Shown piece by piece: positions 27,876-38,078 of a stretch of 64,000 bases of DNA. This DNA comes from Methylobacter marinus A45 (lineage in GTDB: Bacteria > Pseudomonadota > Gammaproteobacteria > Methylococcales > Methylomonadaceae), in assembly GCF_000383855.1 (NCBI RefSeq), contig NZ_KB912877.1, positions 2,995,579-3,059,578 on the forward strand. The letters are read 5' to 3'. The stretch's first letter is position 1. Each line of letters begins with the position of its first letter. Under the pieces are notes generated by a model. That model saw only the letters and a list, made by a program, of their open reading frames with translations, did no database searches and had not been told where the DNA came from. The position numbers were made by a program, and so were the translations under genes.

Positions 27876-28505
27876 TTATTTTTTTAGCGCGGCCGCTTCT
27901 GTGGCGCGGCGTTTGATTTCGTCCCAGTCTTCCTTGTCCACGAGATCGGCAGGCGCCATCCACGAGCCGCCGACACAGGCGACATTGCTCAACGCCAGAT
28001 AATCGGCCGCGTTTTTTGGGCTGATGCCGCCAGTCGGGCAGAAGGTGACCTGCGGCAGCGGACCACCGATCGATTTCAGCATCGGGATGCCGCCGGCGGC
28101 TTCAGCCGGGAAAAATTTCATTTCCGTGATGCCTTTTTCCATCAGACGCATGACTTCGCTAGGGCTGATGACGCCAGGCAGGATAGGCACACCCGACTGA
28201 AGCGCGGCATCAATCAGGCTTTCGGTCACGCCGGGGCTGACCAGAAACTCAGAGCCGGCATCGATGGCCTGCTTTAATGTTTCCAGGTTGATAACGGTGC
28301 CGGCACCGACGATGGCCCCCGGCACCTCGGCTTTGATTCTTCTGATCGCATCCAGGGCAATCGGTGTGCGCAGGGTAATTTCCAGCACTTTCAATCCGCC
28401 TTCAACCAGTGCATGCGCCAGCGGCACGGCATGTTCCAGTTTGTTGATAACCATCACCGGCACGACCGGGGACGTGTTCATAATGTCTTTAATGGATGCA
28501 GTCAT
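27876..28505 (-). CDS. eda: KDPG aldolase
   Basis: 209 residues, class I aldolase. E in LEITLRTPIALDAI and the Schiff-base Lys in TEMKFFPAEAAGG are visible, with phosphate site CPTGGISPKN. It splits 2-keto-3-deoxy-6-phosphogluconate into pyruvate and glyceraldehyde 3-phosphate. It lies 97 bp after edd and closes the zwf-pgl-edd-eda series. Confidence 0.97.
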   Translation of the reverse strand: MTASIKDIMNTSPVVPVMVINKLEHAVPLAHALVEGGLKVLEITLRTPIALDAIRRIKAEVPGAIVGAGTVINLETLKQAIDAGSEFLVSPGVTESLIDAALQSGVPILPGVISPSEVMRLMEKGITEMKFFPAEAAGGIPMLKSIGGPLPQVTFCPTGGISPKNAADYLALSNVACVGGSWMAPADLVDKEDWDEIKRRATEAAALKK

Positions 28506-28602
28506 TAATAAATTCCAATTTATAAACTAAAAGATAGCCATTCTGGCTGGAGAAATAATAGACCCGGCCCGGAAAAATCCGGACCGGTGCAATCAGTACC
28601 GA

Positions 28603-30423
28603 TTAATCTTCAACCCATAGGTTGGATGCCCCGGTTTCAGATGACGATGCGCCGCGGCGGAAAGCGCCGAACAGCTCGCGTCCCATGCCGCAGTGATGGT
28701 TCGTGGCCGTATTGACGGCCGGTGTGCGGGCATTGAATTCGGCTTCATCCACCCGGACATTGATTTCGCCGGTTTGTGTGTTCAAATAAATGATGTCGCC
28801 GTCGCGCACTTTGGCCAGCGGGCCGCCGTCGGCGCATTCAGGGCACATGTGTATCGCGGACGGTACCTTGCCGGAAGCGCCGGACATGCGGCCGTCGGTC
28901 ACTAGCGCGACTTTGAAGCCCTTATCCTGGAGTACGCCCAATGGCGGCGTCAGTTTGTGCAGCTCGGGCATGCCATTCGATTTGGGCCCCTGGAAACGGA
29001 TGACCGCGATGAAGTCTTTTTCCAGTTCGCCGCGTTTAAACGCCGCCATCATATCGTCCTGATCATCAAATACGACCGCGGGTGCCTCAACGATCTGATG
29101 CTCTTCCGCCACGGCGGAAATTTTGGAAACGCCGCGGCCCAGGTTGCCGTGCATCACATGCAGGCCGCCGCTGGTCGCGAACGGCTTGGCAACGGTGCTA
29201 AGCACTTCCGTATCCAGCGATGCCTCGGGACAAGGCTCCCAAGTCAATTTGCCGTCAAGCAAGCGAGGTTCCTGCGTGTAATTTTTCATGCCATGCTCGT
29301 CGGCGACGGTTAGAAGGTCTTCGTGCAGCAGACCGTTCCGCAACAGCTCGGCAATCAGGACGCCCATGCCGCCGGCGGCCTGGAAGTGGTTGACGTCGGC
29401 CTGGCCGTTCGGATAAATGCGGGTCAGCAGCGGGATGATGCGGGACAGTTTGTCAAAGTCATCCCAGTTGATGATGATGCCGGCGGCGCGCGCGATGGCA
29501 ATCAGGTGAATCGTATGATTGGTGGAACCGCCCGTGGCCAGCAGCCCAATGATGGCGTTCACAATCGCTTTTTCAGTGATCATATGCGCGATCGGACGGA
29601 AATCGTTGCCTTGGGAAGTGAATTTCAGAACCTGCCTGGCGGCGGCTTTAGTCAATTCATCGCGCAATGGCGTGTAAGGGTTGATGAATGAGCTGCCCGG
29701 CAGGTGCAGGCCCATGATCTCAACCATCATCTGGTTGCTGTTGGCCGTGCCGTAGAAGGTACAGGTGCCGGCACTGTGGTAAGACTGCGATTCCGATTCC
29801 AGCAGTTCCTTGCGGCCGACTTTGCCTTCCGCGTACAGCTGGCGGATGCGAACCTTTTCTTTGTTAGGCAGGCCGCTGGGCATCGGCCCCGCCGGCACGA
29901 ATACCGCCGGCAGATGGCCGAAACTCAGGGCGCCGATCAGAAGACCCGGTACGATCTTATCGCAAACGCCCAGATACAGGGCGCCGTCGAACATGTTGTG
30001 GCTCAAGCCGATTGCGGTCGCCATGGCGATCACGTCGCGGCTGAACAGCGACAGCTCCATGCCGGGCTGACCCTGCGTGATGCCGTCGCACATGGCCGGC
30101 ACGCCGCCGGCAAACTGGGCGACGCCGCCCGCTTCCTTGATGGCTTGTTTAATCAGCGCTGGCGCGTCTTTAAACGGCTCATGGGCGGAGAGCATGTCAT
30201 TATAAGAAGAGATAATCGCAATATTGGCTTTCTCGCTGCCGGCCAAGTCGGTCTTCTCGCCGGACGCACAGGCGGCAAAGCCGTGCGCCAGGTTGCCGCA
30301 GGCCAGTTTCGCGCGGTGCGGACCTTTTTCAACCGCGGCGTCGACGCGCGCCAGATAGGCGTCACGTGTTGCACGGCTGCGTTCAATAATTTCTTCAGTA
30401 ACTTTTTCTAATATAGGGTGCAT
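28603..30423 (-). CDS. edd: 6-phosphogluconate dehydratase
   Basis: 606 residues, IlvD/Edd family with normal length. Motifs include [33 protein letters not shown] and [20 protein letters not shown]; Cys residues that bind the 4Fe-4S cluster are present. It makes KDPG from 6-phosphogluconate. With hexose phosphates coming from the RuMP cycle, this gives the Entner-Doudoroff cleavage branch found in type I methanotrophs. Confidence 0.97.
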   Translation of the reverse strand: MHPILEKVTEEIIERSRATRDAYLARVDAAVEKGPHRAKLACGNLAHGFAACASGEKTDLAGSEKANIAIISSYNDMLSAHEPFKDAPALIKQAIKEAGGVAQFAGGVPAMCDGITQGQPGMELSLFSRDVIAMATAIGLSHNMFDGALYLGVCDKIVPGLLIGALSFGHLPAVFVPAGPMPSGLPNKEKVRIRQLYAEGKVGRKELLESESQSYHSAGTCTFYGTANSNQMMVEIMGLHLPGSSFINPYTPLRDELTKAAARQVLKFTSQGNDFRPIAHMITEKAIVNAIIGLLATGGSTNHTIHLIAIARAAGIIINWDDFDKLSRIIPLLTRIYPNGQADVNHFQAAGGMGVLIAELLRNGLLHEDLLTVADEHGMKNYTQEPRLLDGKLTWEPCPEASLDTEVLSTVAKPFATSGGLHVMHGNLGRGVSKISAVAEEHQIVEAPAVVFDDQDDMMAAFKRGELEKDFIAVIRFQGPKSNGMPELHKLTPPLGVLQDKGFKVALVTDGRMSGASGKVPSAIHMCPECADGGPLAKVRDGDIIYLNTQTGEINVRVDEAEFNARTPAVNTATNHHCGMGRELFGAFRRGASSSETGASNLWVED

Positions 30424-30478
30424 AATATTCTCTTCCTACGACTGCTTGTGATGACGGCTTAACATTAGTCAATATACC

Positions 30479-31189
30479 TCAAGGTGCCCAATACAGTTCA
30501 ACCGGCACTTTATTCTGCCGTAGCACAGCGCGTACTGGCATGTCTTCTACTGGGCCTTCGGTCATGGCTCGACGGAATACGGCGAGCTTTTCCACGCCGG
30601 TCAACAAAATGATCAAGCGCTCTGACTGTAGCAGGCCGTTCAGCGTCAAGGTTAAACGTTCGGTATTAGGGCCGGTAACATCGCTCTGCTTGGCCATGAT
30701 GGCGGCGGTGAGTTGCTGATTGTTTTCTGCCAGGGCATCAGTCAGGCCGTCCGCATGCGGGAATAAGGAGGCGGTATGGCCATCATTGCCCATGCCCAGT
30801 ATGGATATCGCGAACGGTTTCGGTAGCGCCTGATACAGCGCTTCTGTTTCGGCGCAGCCTTCAGCGGCGCTCGCTGCCGCGTTTTTCATGCCGACGAATG
30901 AAGCCCTGGCTGCGTTATTAGTCAGGAGCGAGCAATCAATGAGGGCTTCATTGCTGGCGCTGTGCTCTTTGTTTACCCAGCGTTCGTCGACCAGGGCAAC
31001 ATTGATGTTGTCCCAGTCCAGGTCGGACAGGGATAACGCTTCGTACAATGGCGCCGGGGTGCTGCCTCCGGATACCATGAAGGTTGTCGCGCCTCTGTCG
31101 CTCAGGGCTTTTGCCAGATGGGTCCGGCAATCGCTTGCCAACGCCGCGAATAAACTGGCGCGGTCTTCAAACAAAAATTCTTTAACCAT
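30479..31189 (-). CDS. pgl: 6-phosphogluconolactonase
   Basis: 236 residues from ATG 31189. The frame stays open 77 codons further upstream, but that part overlaps zwf and has no family similarity. ATTFMVSGGSTPAPLYEAL, VALVDERWVNKEHSASNEAL and ILGMGNDGHTASLFPHA are the DevB/Pgl signatures. It hydrolyses the lactone made by Zwf. 64 bp separate it from zwf and 55 bp from edd. Confidence 0.95.
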   Translation of the reverse strand: MVKEFLFEDRASLFAALASDCRTHLAKALSDRGATTFMVSGGSTPAPLYEALSLSDLDWDNINVALVDERWVNKEHSASNEALIDCSLLTNNAARASFVGMKNAAASAAEGCAETEALYQALPKPFAISILGMGNDGHTASLFPHADGLTDALAENNQQLTAAIMAKQSDVTGPNTERLTLTLNGLLQSERLIILLTGVEKLAVFRRAMTEGPVEDMPVRAVLRQNKVPVELYWAP

Positions 31190-31253
31190 GGCTGTGCTCT
31201 TTAATTCTATTTTTTGTAGCCCTCTCCATGGCGGAAAGGGCGTGAAATATTTA

Positions 31254-32732
31254 TTATTTATAACATGGATCTTCCCAGGCCCTGCCGTCCCGGGCAAGCA
31301 GTTCATCCGCTTCGGCCGGTCCCCAGGTGCCTGCGGGGTAAGGCTTAGGGGCTGTATCAATATGCGCCCAGGCATCTTGTATCGAATCAATCCATGTCCA
31401 GGCCTGTTCGATTTCTTCACGGCTCAGGAACAATGTCGGATTGCCGCGCATGGCTTCGAGCACCAGTTTTTCATAGCCTCCGAAAAGACTGCTCTTTTTG
31501 AAGGATTCATCAAAACTTAAATCCAGCTTGGTCTTGTGCAGCTTAATGTGTTCATCAATCCCCGGGATTTTGTTCAGCATCACGATATCGATGCCTTCAT
31601 TCGGCTGAAGGTGAATAATGAGCTTGTTGGGGGGCAGGACGTCGTAACTGTCTGTAAAAATATTGTGCGGCAAGCGTTTAAAGTAAATGACAATCTCGGT
31701 GCGCTTGCCAGCCATGCGTTTGCCCGTGCGCAGGTAAAAAGGCACATCCGCCCAGCGCCAGTTATCGATATCGACGCGCAAGGCGACAAAGCTTTCCGTC
31801 GTGCTGTCCTTATTGGCGCCTTCTTCTTCCAGATAACCGGGTACTGCTGTGCCTTTGATAACGCCGGATGCGTATTGTCCACGCACCGTTTTTTCTTCAA
31901 CGTTGTCAATGGTAATGGGACGCAGTGCTTCAAGCACTTTGATCTTCTCTCTGTGTATGTTCTGGGCCTCCAGGTTGACCGGCGGATCCATGGCAACAAA
32001 AGTCAAAATCTGCAACAGGTGGTTCTGCAGCATGTCGCGTAACTGTCCGGTTTTATCAAAGTAATCCCAGCGGCCTTCAATGCCGACCTCTTCACCGACC
32101 GTAATCTGAATATGGTCGATGGTGTTATGGTCCCAGTTAGAGGTGAAAATGGAGTTGGCGAAGCGCAGTGCCAATAAGTTGAGTACCGTTTCCTTGCCTA
32201 AATAATGATCGATACGGAACACTTGCTCCTCGCTGAAAACCTCAGCGACGGCATCGTTGATTTCCTTGGAGGAATTAAGATCGTGACCGATAGGCTTTTC
32301 CATCACCATGCGTGATTCTTTGTTTAAAACCCCCGATTGGTCGAGGCCCTGGCAAATGTTTTTAAATAAAAACGGTGCGACGGCAAAATAATTGACCATA
32401 ACCCTGGTGCTTGGATCGAGGACGTCATGTAACTGTTTGTACTGGTCCAGTTGCGTCAAGTCTATTTGCAGGTACGAAAGCCTCGCGGAGAAGGTTTTCC
32501 ATACGCTGGCATCGATTTCTTCATTCAGAAAATCCTGCAGGCTTTTGTAGGCAATGTCGATATAGGCGGCGCTGTCCTGGGCAATTCTGTCGATACCTAT
32601 GATCCGGGTGTCGGGCTCAATTAAATTGGCTTTTTCAAGTCGGTATAAAGAAATGAGCAGTTTGCGGCGGGATAAATCTCCCATGGCCCCATAAATGACT
32701 AAATCGCAGGGTTTAAATGTTGTCGTTTGCAT
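31254..32732 (-). CDS. zwf: Glucose-6-phosphate 1-dehydrogenase
   Basis: 492 residues, normal length. Coenzyme motif YGAMGDLSRRKLL near the N-terminus, active-site RIDHYLGKE, then the beta+alpha domain. It oxidises glucose 6-phosphate and feeds both the Entner-Doudoroff route and the dissimilatory RuMP cycle. Probable first gene of zwf-pgl-edd-eda. The coenzyme, NADP or NAD, cannot be read with certainty. Confidence 0.97.
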   Translation of the reverse strand: MQTTTFKPCDLVIYGAMGDLSRRKLLISLYRLEKANLIEPDTRIIGIDRIAQDSAAYIDIAYKSLQDFLNEEIDASVWKTFSARLSYLQIDLTQLDQYKQLHDVLDPSTRVMVNYFAVAPFLFKNICQGLDQSGVLNKESRMVMEKPIGHDLNSSKEINDAVAEVFSEEQVFRIDHYLGKETVLNLLALRFANSIFTSNWDHNTIDHIQITVGEEVGIEGRWDYFDKTGQLRDMLQNHLLQILTFVAMDPPVNLEAQNIHREKIKVLEALRPITIDNVEEKTVRGQYASGVIKGTAVPGYLEEEGANKDSTTESFVALRVDIDNWRWADVPFYLRTGKRMAGKRTEIVIYFKRLPHNIFTDSYDVLPPNKLIIHLQPNEGIDIVMLNKIPGIDEHIKLHKTKLDLSFDESFKKSSLFGGYEKLVLEAMRGNPTLFLSREEIEQAWTWIDSIQDAWAHIDTAPKPYPAGTWGPAEADELLARDGRAWEDPCYK

Positions 32733-33138
32733 TTTTGTTTTGTTAAAAAATTAAGATGAAGTTTAATGAATGTCAGTTGTATTTAGGAAAATCAGGCTGA
32801 ACACGAAATAGTTGTGTCCGCGGGTGAAAAAACAAATAGAGTGCGCTTTCGAGAGTCATCCCGAAATGAGTTGGAAAAAACTGAAAAGCAGTATTAACCC
32901 TGGTGTTTTGGCCAGTAAGCGGATCGCTATTGCTTGTCCGTCGGGCAATGAGGGAAAACAGTTGTTTCATACGTTCTTTGACAAGCAAATGGTCAGTTAT
33001 GGTTCCTGGGAATAGTTGATATATCAATGTTTTTCAACTCTTTGCTGTTTCTTGGCGTTTCGATCGTTAAATAATAGCGGGTGGTTCCATGCCGGTGACT
33101 GGAGAATCCATGCTTCAGGCTGCGGATCAACTTGAATA
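32733..33138. other. Intergenic region upstream of zwf
   Basis: 406 bp between zwf and the PfkB gene, both on the - strand. It must hold the zwf promoter. A 67-codon open frame on the + strand (TTG start at 32812, no ribosome binding site) is not convincing. I see no repeat or structured RNA. Confidence 0.5.
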
Positions 33139-34050
33139 TTATACATGAATGTCTCGATGCTGCTCGAGCCATGTGCGATGTTCTTCCTTTGATGGAATGC
33201 CCAGGCGAGCACCTGTTCTGGTGCAGCAAAGGGCTCCGGCGGCACTGGCATAGCGTAAGACATCGAGCCACTCCAGGCCTAAAGCGACAGCGGCGGCGAA
33301 GGCGCCATGAAAGGCATCGCCCGCGCCAGTGGTATCGACCGCGGCAACCGGAAAAGCCTGCAGAACGCCGCGCTCTTTGCCGCGTTGCCAGAGCAGTCCT
33401 TTTTCGCCTAGCGTGATGACGGCGGTAGGCGCGGTCTCCGCCAGGCGCATCAGGGCCGTTTCTTCGTTGCCGGCAAACTGGCGGGCGAATTTTTCCGAAC
33501 AGACCAAATAATCGACCTGATCCATTAAGGCTAAAGTCCCTTCATGTAAAGAGCCCGCATCCAGTACAGTAGGAATGTTATCCCGCTGTGCGCGCTTCGC
33601 CAATGCCAGAGACAGATGGGGTTCGTGGCCATCGAACAGCACGACTTTGGGTTTGACTGAAGAGAAATCTACAGCGTCTGCCGGCAAGGCCCGGGTATCG
33701 CCTTTGTAATTGATCAAGGCTCTGTCCCCGTCCGGTTTGACCAATATTGTCGACAGCGGCGTAGGGGATGAGCCTCGTACGATAAGTCGGGTATTGACGC
33801 CGTATTCTACGAATTCCTCATTATGCTTGTCGCCATAAAGATCCAGGCCCAGATAGCCGGCGAAAGCGGCGTTAAGGCCCAGTCGCGAGACCATGACGGC
33901 GGCATTAGCGGCAGGCCCGCCTCCGCAGCTGATAAAACCGTCCGCAAAAAGTTTTTCATCCTTGGCGGGATGATGCGAAACCGAGAAAACCAGATCATAA
34001 GATGCATGACCGATGCAAAGTACATCCACTCTCATTAGATCAGCCGCCAT
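33139..34050 (-). CDS. PfkB family carbohydrate kinase
   Basis: 303 residues. GGGPAANAAVMVSRLG is the first PfkB signature and VDTTGAGDAFHGAFAAAV the second, with catalytic Asp in GAGD. The family includes ribokinase, fructokinase and other sugar kinases; the substrate is not readable. It lies between zwf and the dha genes, so a sugar or sugar-phosphate role in carbon metabolism is likely. An alternative start is M6 (MRVDVLCIGHASYD). Confidence 0.85.
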   Translation of the reverse strand: MAADLMRVDVLCIGHASYDLVFSVSHHPAKDEKLFADGFISCGGGPAANAAVMVSRLGLNAAFAGYLGLDLYGDKHNEEFVEYGVNTRLIVRGSSPTPLSTILVKPDGDRALINYKGDTRALPADAVDFSSVKPKVVLFDGHEPHLSLALAKRAQRDNIPTVLDAGSLHEGTLALMDQVDYLVCSEKFARQFAGNEETALMRLAETAPTAVITLGEKGLLWQRGKERGVLQAFPVAAVDTTGAGDAFHGAFAAAVALGLEWLDVLRYASAAGALCCTRTGARLGIPSKEEHRTWLEQHRDIHV

Positions 34051-34345
34051 GAAAGATTAAAATGATTTGAGCTCAAAGGTGAGGCCCTCAAGTAAATCGG
34101 CAAGGGTAAGGGTAAATTTTCGAAGATTATCATCATGGTGTATTTACTGGCAAGCCGGACTCGGCGGAGCGATGGAGTTTTCGGGTCTTAATTCGATTGA
34201 TGGAAAGTATTCAGCCGGCAAAATCCACGACTGCTTAAGACGGAATGATCGGATTCCGTTTGTCATTGTCAGGTTGGCTGACTGGACAGCATCATAAATT
34301 GCGCGCTATTCTCCTGTTTTTCAATATTCTGGATTGGAAACCATT

Positions 34346-34993
34346 ATGCAACTTACTCCTCAATTATTGCCGGGCCTGATTCAGGCTATCGCCGATGTAA
34401 TCGAAAACAATGCCGAAGAGATAACCATTCTGGACCAGGCTATTGGCGACGGCGATCATGTGATTAATTTGCAGCGCGGCATTCAGGCCTTGATGGTGCA
34501 AAGCGCTGAAGTAAGTCAATTGGATTGGGATGCTGCCTGGCAGAAAATCGGTATGACATTGATGTCGACGGTAGGCGGTGCATCGGGTTCGCTATATGGC
34601 ACCTTGTTTATTGCTATGAGCAAAGCGGCCCGCGAGCGGTTTCTGGATTTGTCCGGTTTTGCCGAGGTTTATGCCCAGGGCGTGGAAGCCGTCAAGCAGA
34701 GAGGAAAGGCGGATGTTGGTGAAAAAACCATGCTCGATGTTCTGGTTCCTGTAGCGGACAGCTTGCGACAATCATCGGCGGAGGGTGCCGAGTTGACTGT
34801 CGCGTTAACCAGGCTGGCAGAGGTGGCGGTCGCGGGTATGGAATCCACCCGCGATATGCTGGCCACCAAGGGTCGCGCTTCCTTTTTGGAAGAGCGGAGC
34901 AGGGGGCATATTGATGCTGGCGCTAAAACCGCTCAGTTAATGATTTGCGCGATAGTCGCTGTGCTGATCGAGCGCTTAACATCCCCAGCGTAA
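34346..34993 (+). CDS. dhaL: Dihydroxyacetone kinase, nucleotide-binding subunit DhaL
   Basis: 215 residues from ATG 34346. ILDQAIGDGDHVINLQRGIQ holds the Asp residues that bind Mg-ATP/ADP, and KADVGEKTMLDVLVP is the second DhaL signature. It is one half of dihydroxyacetone kinase. The partner DhaK is encoded on the opposite strand and the two 3' ends overlap by 18 bp. No DhaM is visible, so whether it uses ATP directly or a PTS phosphodonor is open. Confidence 0.92.
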   Translation: MQLTPQLLPGLIQAIADVIENNAEEITILDQAIGDGDHVINLQRGIQALMVQSAEVSQLDWDAAWQKIGMTLMSTVGGASGSLYGTLFIAMSKAARERFLDLSGFAEVYAQGVEAVKQRGKADVGEKTMLDVLVPVADSLRQSSAEGAELTVALTRLAEVAVAGMESTRDMLATKGRASFLEERSRGHIDAGAKTAQLMICAIVAVLIERLTSPA

Positions 34994-35965
34994 AGCCGCG
35001 GTATGAACCGGCGCATCCCATAACCGAATCAATTCCTCATCAAACAGCGTCAGCGTAACCGAGGCACCGGCCATGTCGAGTGATGTGGTGTAATTGCCGA
35101 CCAAGGAACGGCAAATATTGATGCCGCGTTTTGCAAAGAAGTTGGCGGCCAGATCGTAAATCAGATGCAATTCCATTAACGGCGTTGCGCCAAAGCCGTT
35201 GACATGCAGCAATGCCGATTGGCCTTTTTTCGGATTCAGTTCTTCATCAATGGCTTGGGCGAGATGCTCGACAATTTCCATAGCGCTGGCTAATGCCATT
35301 GTCTCGCGGCCGCGTTCTCCGTGTATGCCGACGCCCATTTCCATTTCATTGTCGTCGATAGTAAATGTAGGGTGGCCAAGGGCCGGCACCGTGCAACTGC
35401 TCAGGGCCACGCCCATGGATGCCGTCGCCAGGTTGACGCGCTCGCCGAGCGCTTTGCACGTCGCCAAGTCGGCGCCGTTTTCCGCCGCGGCGCCGACGAT
35501 TTTTTCCACGATTAAGGTGCCCGCGACACCACGTCGCCCGGTACTGTGGGTTTTGGGCAGCGATACGTCATCGTTTATCAAAACCGTTTCGTTCGGGCAG
35601 TCCAGCATTTCCGCCGCGATTTCGAAATTCATGACGTCCCCAGCGTAATTCTTGACGATAAACAGGATGCCGCCGCCATTTTCGACTGCCTGGGCGGCGG
35701 CCAGCATTTGGTCAGGGGTGGGCGAGGTGAATATCTGGCCGGGACAAGCCGCATCCAGCATGCCACGACCGACAAAACCGGTATGCAAAGGTTCATGGCC
35801 TGAGCCGCCGCCGGAAATCAAGGCCACTTTGCCGGAAACAGTCGGGGTGGCGCGCCTGATAAAATGCGGCTGAAGATTGAGCTGGATAATATCCGCATGG
35901 GCTTTGGCGAAGCCGCGAAGACTTTCGTCGAGCAATGTGTCAATACTGTTAATGAATTTTTTCAT
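34976..35965 (-). CDS. dhaK: Dihydroxyacetone kinase, substrate-binding subunit DhaK
   Basis: 329 residues. ISGGGSGHEPLHTGFVG is the substrate pocket, and GVGIHGERGRE holds the His that forms the covalent hemiaminal with dihydroxyacetone. With DhaL it would make dihydroxyacetone phosphate. Tail-to-tail arrangement with dhaL is unusual, since dhaK and dhaL normally lie on one strand. Confidence 0.95.
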   Translation of the reverse strand: MKKFINSIDTLLDESLRGFAKAHADIIQLNLQPHFIRRATPTVSGKVALISGGGSGHEPLHTGFVGRGMLDAACPGQIFTSPTPDQMLAAAQAVENGGGILFIVKNYAGDVMNFEIAAEMLDCPNETVLINDDVSLPKTHSTGRRGVAGTLIVEKIVGAAAENGADLATCKALGERVNLATASMGVALSSCTVPALGHPTFTIDDNEMEMGVGIHGERGRETMALASAMEIVEHLAQAIDEELNPKKGQSALLHVNGFGATPLMELHLIYDLAANFFAKRGINICRSLVGNYTTSLDMAGASVTLTLFDEELIRLWDAPVHTAALRWGC

Positions 35966-36066
35966 GGCGGCGACTCCTGTATTTTATAGTTATGTTTTCA
36001 TGGTAGCGTGTGTCGGAAATGCGATCAATCGACTTGTGAAAGTCACATTCCCGGCTATATCGACAA

Positions 36067-36900
36067 TCAGGAACAATCCCGCAATGCCTCGGTCACGGCC
36101 CGGATATCGGGCATCACCCAGGTTGGCTGGTAATTCGATTTTTTTACATCTTCTTCGGTGGATATGCCTGATAAAACCAGAAGGCTACGTATCCCGGTAC
36201 GAACGGCGCCCAGAATATCCGTCTCCAGCCGGTCGCCAATCGCTACCGTTTCCGAAGGTTTTACACCCAGCAAGGCGAGGGCTTGCTGATATATGATCGG
36301 TTCCGGTTTGCCGATTATGGTTGGCGATATGCCGGTGGCGACTTGCAGGGCGGCCAGGATGGCGCCGTTGCCATGGGTGACGCCGTGCTCTGTCGGCAAT
36401 GTCGTGTCACCATTGGTGCCTATAAAGTCCGCTCCCGCCCGAATATTCAATGTTGCTGTCGCCAGCTTGTCCCAGGTCAGCGTCTGATCCTTGCCGCAGA
36501 CGACAATATGAGCGCCCAGGTTTTCTTGCGTGTCGGTATTTACCTCATACAATCCTGTAAGCATGAAGCCCTGGTCTAAAAGAGGTTGTCTTAAGCCATC
36601 CTCGCCGACAATAAATATTCGGGTGTTCTCGGGGGGATTACGTTCAGCGAGATACAATGCAGTTGCCGTGGCTGAAGTCAGAATATTGCTACGGTCCACT
36701 GTTGTTATCCCCATGCGTGCGAGTTTCGCGACATATTGCTCCGGAGTCAGGCTGGCGTTATTGGTGGCCAGAATGAATCGGATTTGATTGTCATGCAAGG
36801 CTTGAAAAAAGTCCTGTAATCCAGGTTGGGCTTGTTCACCATGCCATAAGACGCCATCCATATCGATGATGAATGCGCGAATATTAGTAAAGGATTCCAT
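36067..36900 (-). CDS. HAD superfamily (NagD/PGP-like) phosphatase
   Basis: 277 residues from ATG 36900, which gives the usual short lead before FIIDMDGVLWHGEQ (nucleophile D-x-D); 16 upstream codons are not needed. FILATNNASLTPEQYVAKL and IGKPEPIIYQQALALLG with IGDRLETDILGAVRTGIRS complete the HAD motifs of the NagD cap class. Members hydrolyse phosphoglycolate, glycerol phosphate, or nucleotides; substrate unknown. Confidence 0.88.
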   Translation of the reverse strand: MESFTNIRAFIIDMDGVLWHGEQAQPGLQDFFQALHDNQIRFILATNNASLTPEQYVAKLARMGITTVDRSNILTSATATALYLAERNPPENTRIFIVGEDGLRQPLLDQGFMLTGLYEVNTDTQENLGAHIVVCGKDQTLTWDKLATATLNIRAGADFIGTNGDTTLPTEHGVTHGNGAILAALQVATGISPTIIGKPEPIIYQQALALLGVKPSETVAIGDRLETDILGAVRTGIRSLLVLSGISTEEDVKKSNYQPTWVMPDIRAVTEALRDCS

Positions 36901-37342
36901 CAAAAAGGTCTCTCGGATAATTAAATTATGTTGGATTGGGTTTTGCAATCTTGAAGAAAATAGTCTACCGTTTCGCCGTGAGACATGGCGGGTTTAATTT
37001 GATGAAGGCGAGCCCGGTTGTTCCTGTCTCCACCTGTTGACTCAAGTCATCGATTAACCTCGTAAGCTGTCTGCCTGGATATGCAATACGACTAACTTTA
37101 ACCCGGATTACATTTTAATGCTGTTTTGACTCATTATTCAAAGGCTTATGCGCTGGCCTTGTCTGGTTTGCTGACATGAAAATATATTCTAAAAGGCATC
37201 GGTCCTAGCTCGTCAGGGCTTATCACAATAGCTGACATAATAAAGTCATTCCATATATATAACGCATAATGGCATGTCTGAAATTGACCGTATGAACAGG
37301 CTCGACCAGTTCTCATCCTTGCGCTGACGTCGGGATTGGGCA
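36901..37342. other. Intergenic region before the RuMP genes
   Basis: About 440 bp without a convincing gene. It separates the - strand phosphatase gene from hps and holds A/T-rich stretches and probably both promoters. A 65-codon open frame on the - strand (37146-37343) looks random. Confidence 0.5.
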
Positions 37343-37372
37343 TTGACAGCCGTCCCCTTTCTAATTTACAGT
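37343..37372 (+). promoter_or_regulatory. Sigma-70-like promoter of hps-hpi
   Basis: TTGACA (37343-37348) is a perfect -35 box; TACAGT (37367-37372, 4 of 6) follows after 18 bp. The resulting leader would be about 50 nt. Ribosome binding site CGGAG lies before hps. Confidence 0.5.
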
Positions 37373-37428
37373 TAGCATCGCATTAAATTATGTAACCAAC
37401 TATAAATAAAACATATCGGAGCACGATC

Positions 37429-38076
37429 ATGGCAAAACCATTAATTCAAATGGCATTAGATTCACTGGATTTCAACGCAACAGTTGCGCTTGCAGAACAA
37501 GTAGCGCCTCATGTTGATATTTTTGAAATCGGAACACCATGCATTAAGCATAACGGCATCAATCTGGTTAAAGAATTAAGAAACAGATTTCCAGATAAAC
37601 TGCTTTTAGTTGACCTGAAAACAATGGATGCTGGTGAGTATGAAGCAACACCTTTCTATGCGGCAGGTGCTGATATTTGTACTGTTTTAGGCGTATCAGG
37701 TCTTGCGACTTGCGCTGGCGTTATCAAAGCAGCGAACGCACACGGTGCGGAAGCACAAATCGACTTGATTAATGTTGAAGATAAAATAGCATGCGCGCGC
37801 GCTACTGCTGAAATGGGTGCTCATATTATGGGTATTCATACAGGTCTTGATGCACAGGCTGCAGGCCACACACCATTTAGCGACTTGAACGATATTGCTA
37901 GATTAGGCTTAAACGTCAGAATCTCAGTTGCTGGCGGTATTAAACAATCTACTGTTCAAGATGTTGTAAAATCTGGCGCAAATATTATTGTTGTCGGTGC
38001 AGCGATCTATGGTGCTCCTTCCCCTGCTGAAGCGGCTCGTGAAATCCGTCAATTGGTTAATGCTGTAAGGGTATAA
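37429..38076 (+). CDS. hxlA: 3-hexulose-6-phosphate synthase
   Basis: 215 residues, OMP-decarboxylase-type barrel. It starts MAKPLIQMALDSLDFNAT and has the active-site strand LLVDLKTMDAGEYEA plus IDLINVEDK. It joins formaldehyde to ribulose 5-phosphate, the key fixing step of the RuMP pathway. Forms an operon with the isomerase gene 2 bp downstream. The pair is AT-richer at third positions than flanking genes, as is common for strongly expressed genes here. Confidence 0.97.
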   Translation: MAKPLIQMALDSLDFNATVALAEQVAPHVDIFEIGTPCIKHNGINLVKELRNRFPDKLLLVDLKTMDAGEYEATPFYAAGADICTVLGVSGLATCAGVIKAANAHGAEAQIDLINVEDKIACARATAEMGAHIMGIHTGLDAQAAGHTPFSDLNDIARLGLNVRISVAGGIKQSTVQDVVKSGANIIVVGAAIYGAPSPAEAAREIRQLVNAVRV

Positions 38077-38078
38077 GT

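Noticed and set aside
28693-30411. Several long + strand open frames opposite edd
   Set aside because: All mirror edd; no ribosome binding sites or recognisable similarity.
31190-31420. N-terminal extension of pgl
   Set aside because: It would overlap zwf by more than 160 bp and carries no family similarity; ATG 31189 is the natural start.
32812-33015. 67-codon + strand open frame between zwf and the PfkB gene
   Set aside because: TTG start without ribosome binding site and no known similarity; kept only as intergenic.
34067-34297. 76-codon open frame upstream of dhaL
   Set aside because: No ribosome binding site and random-looking composition.
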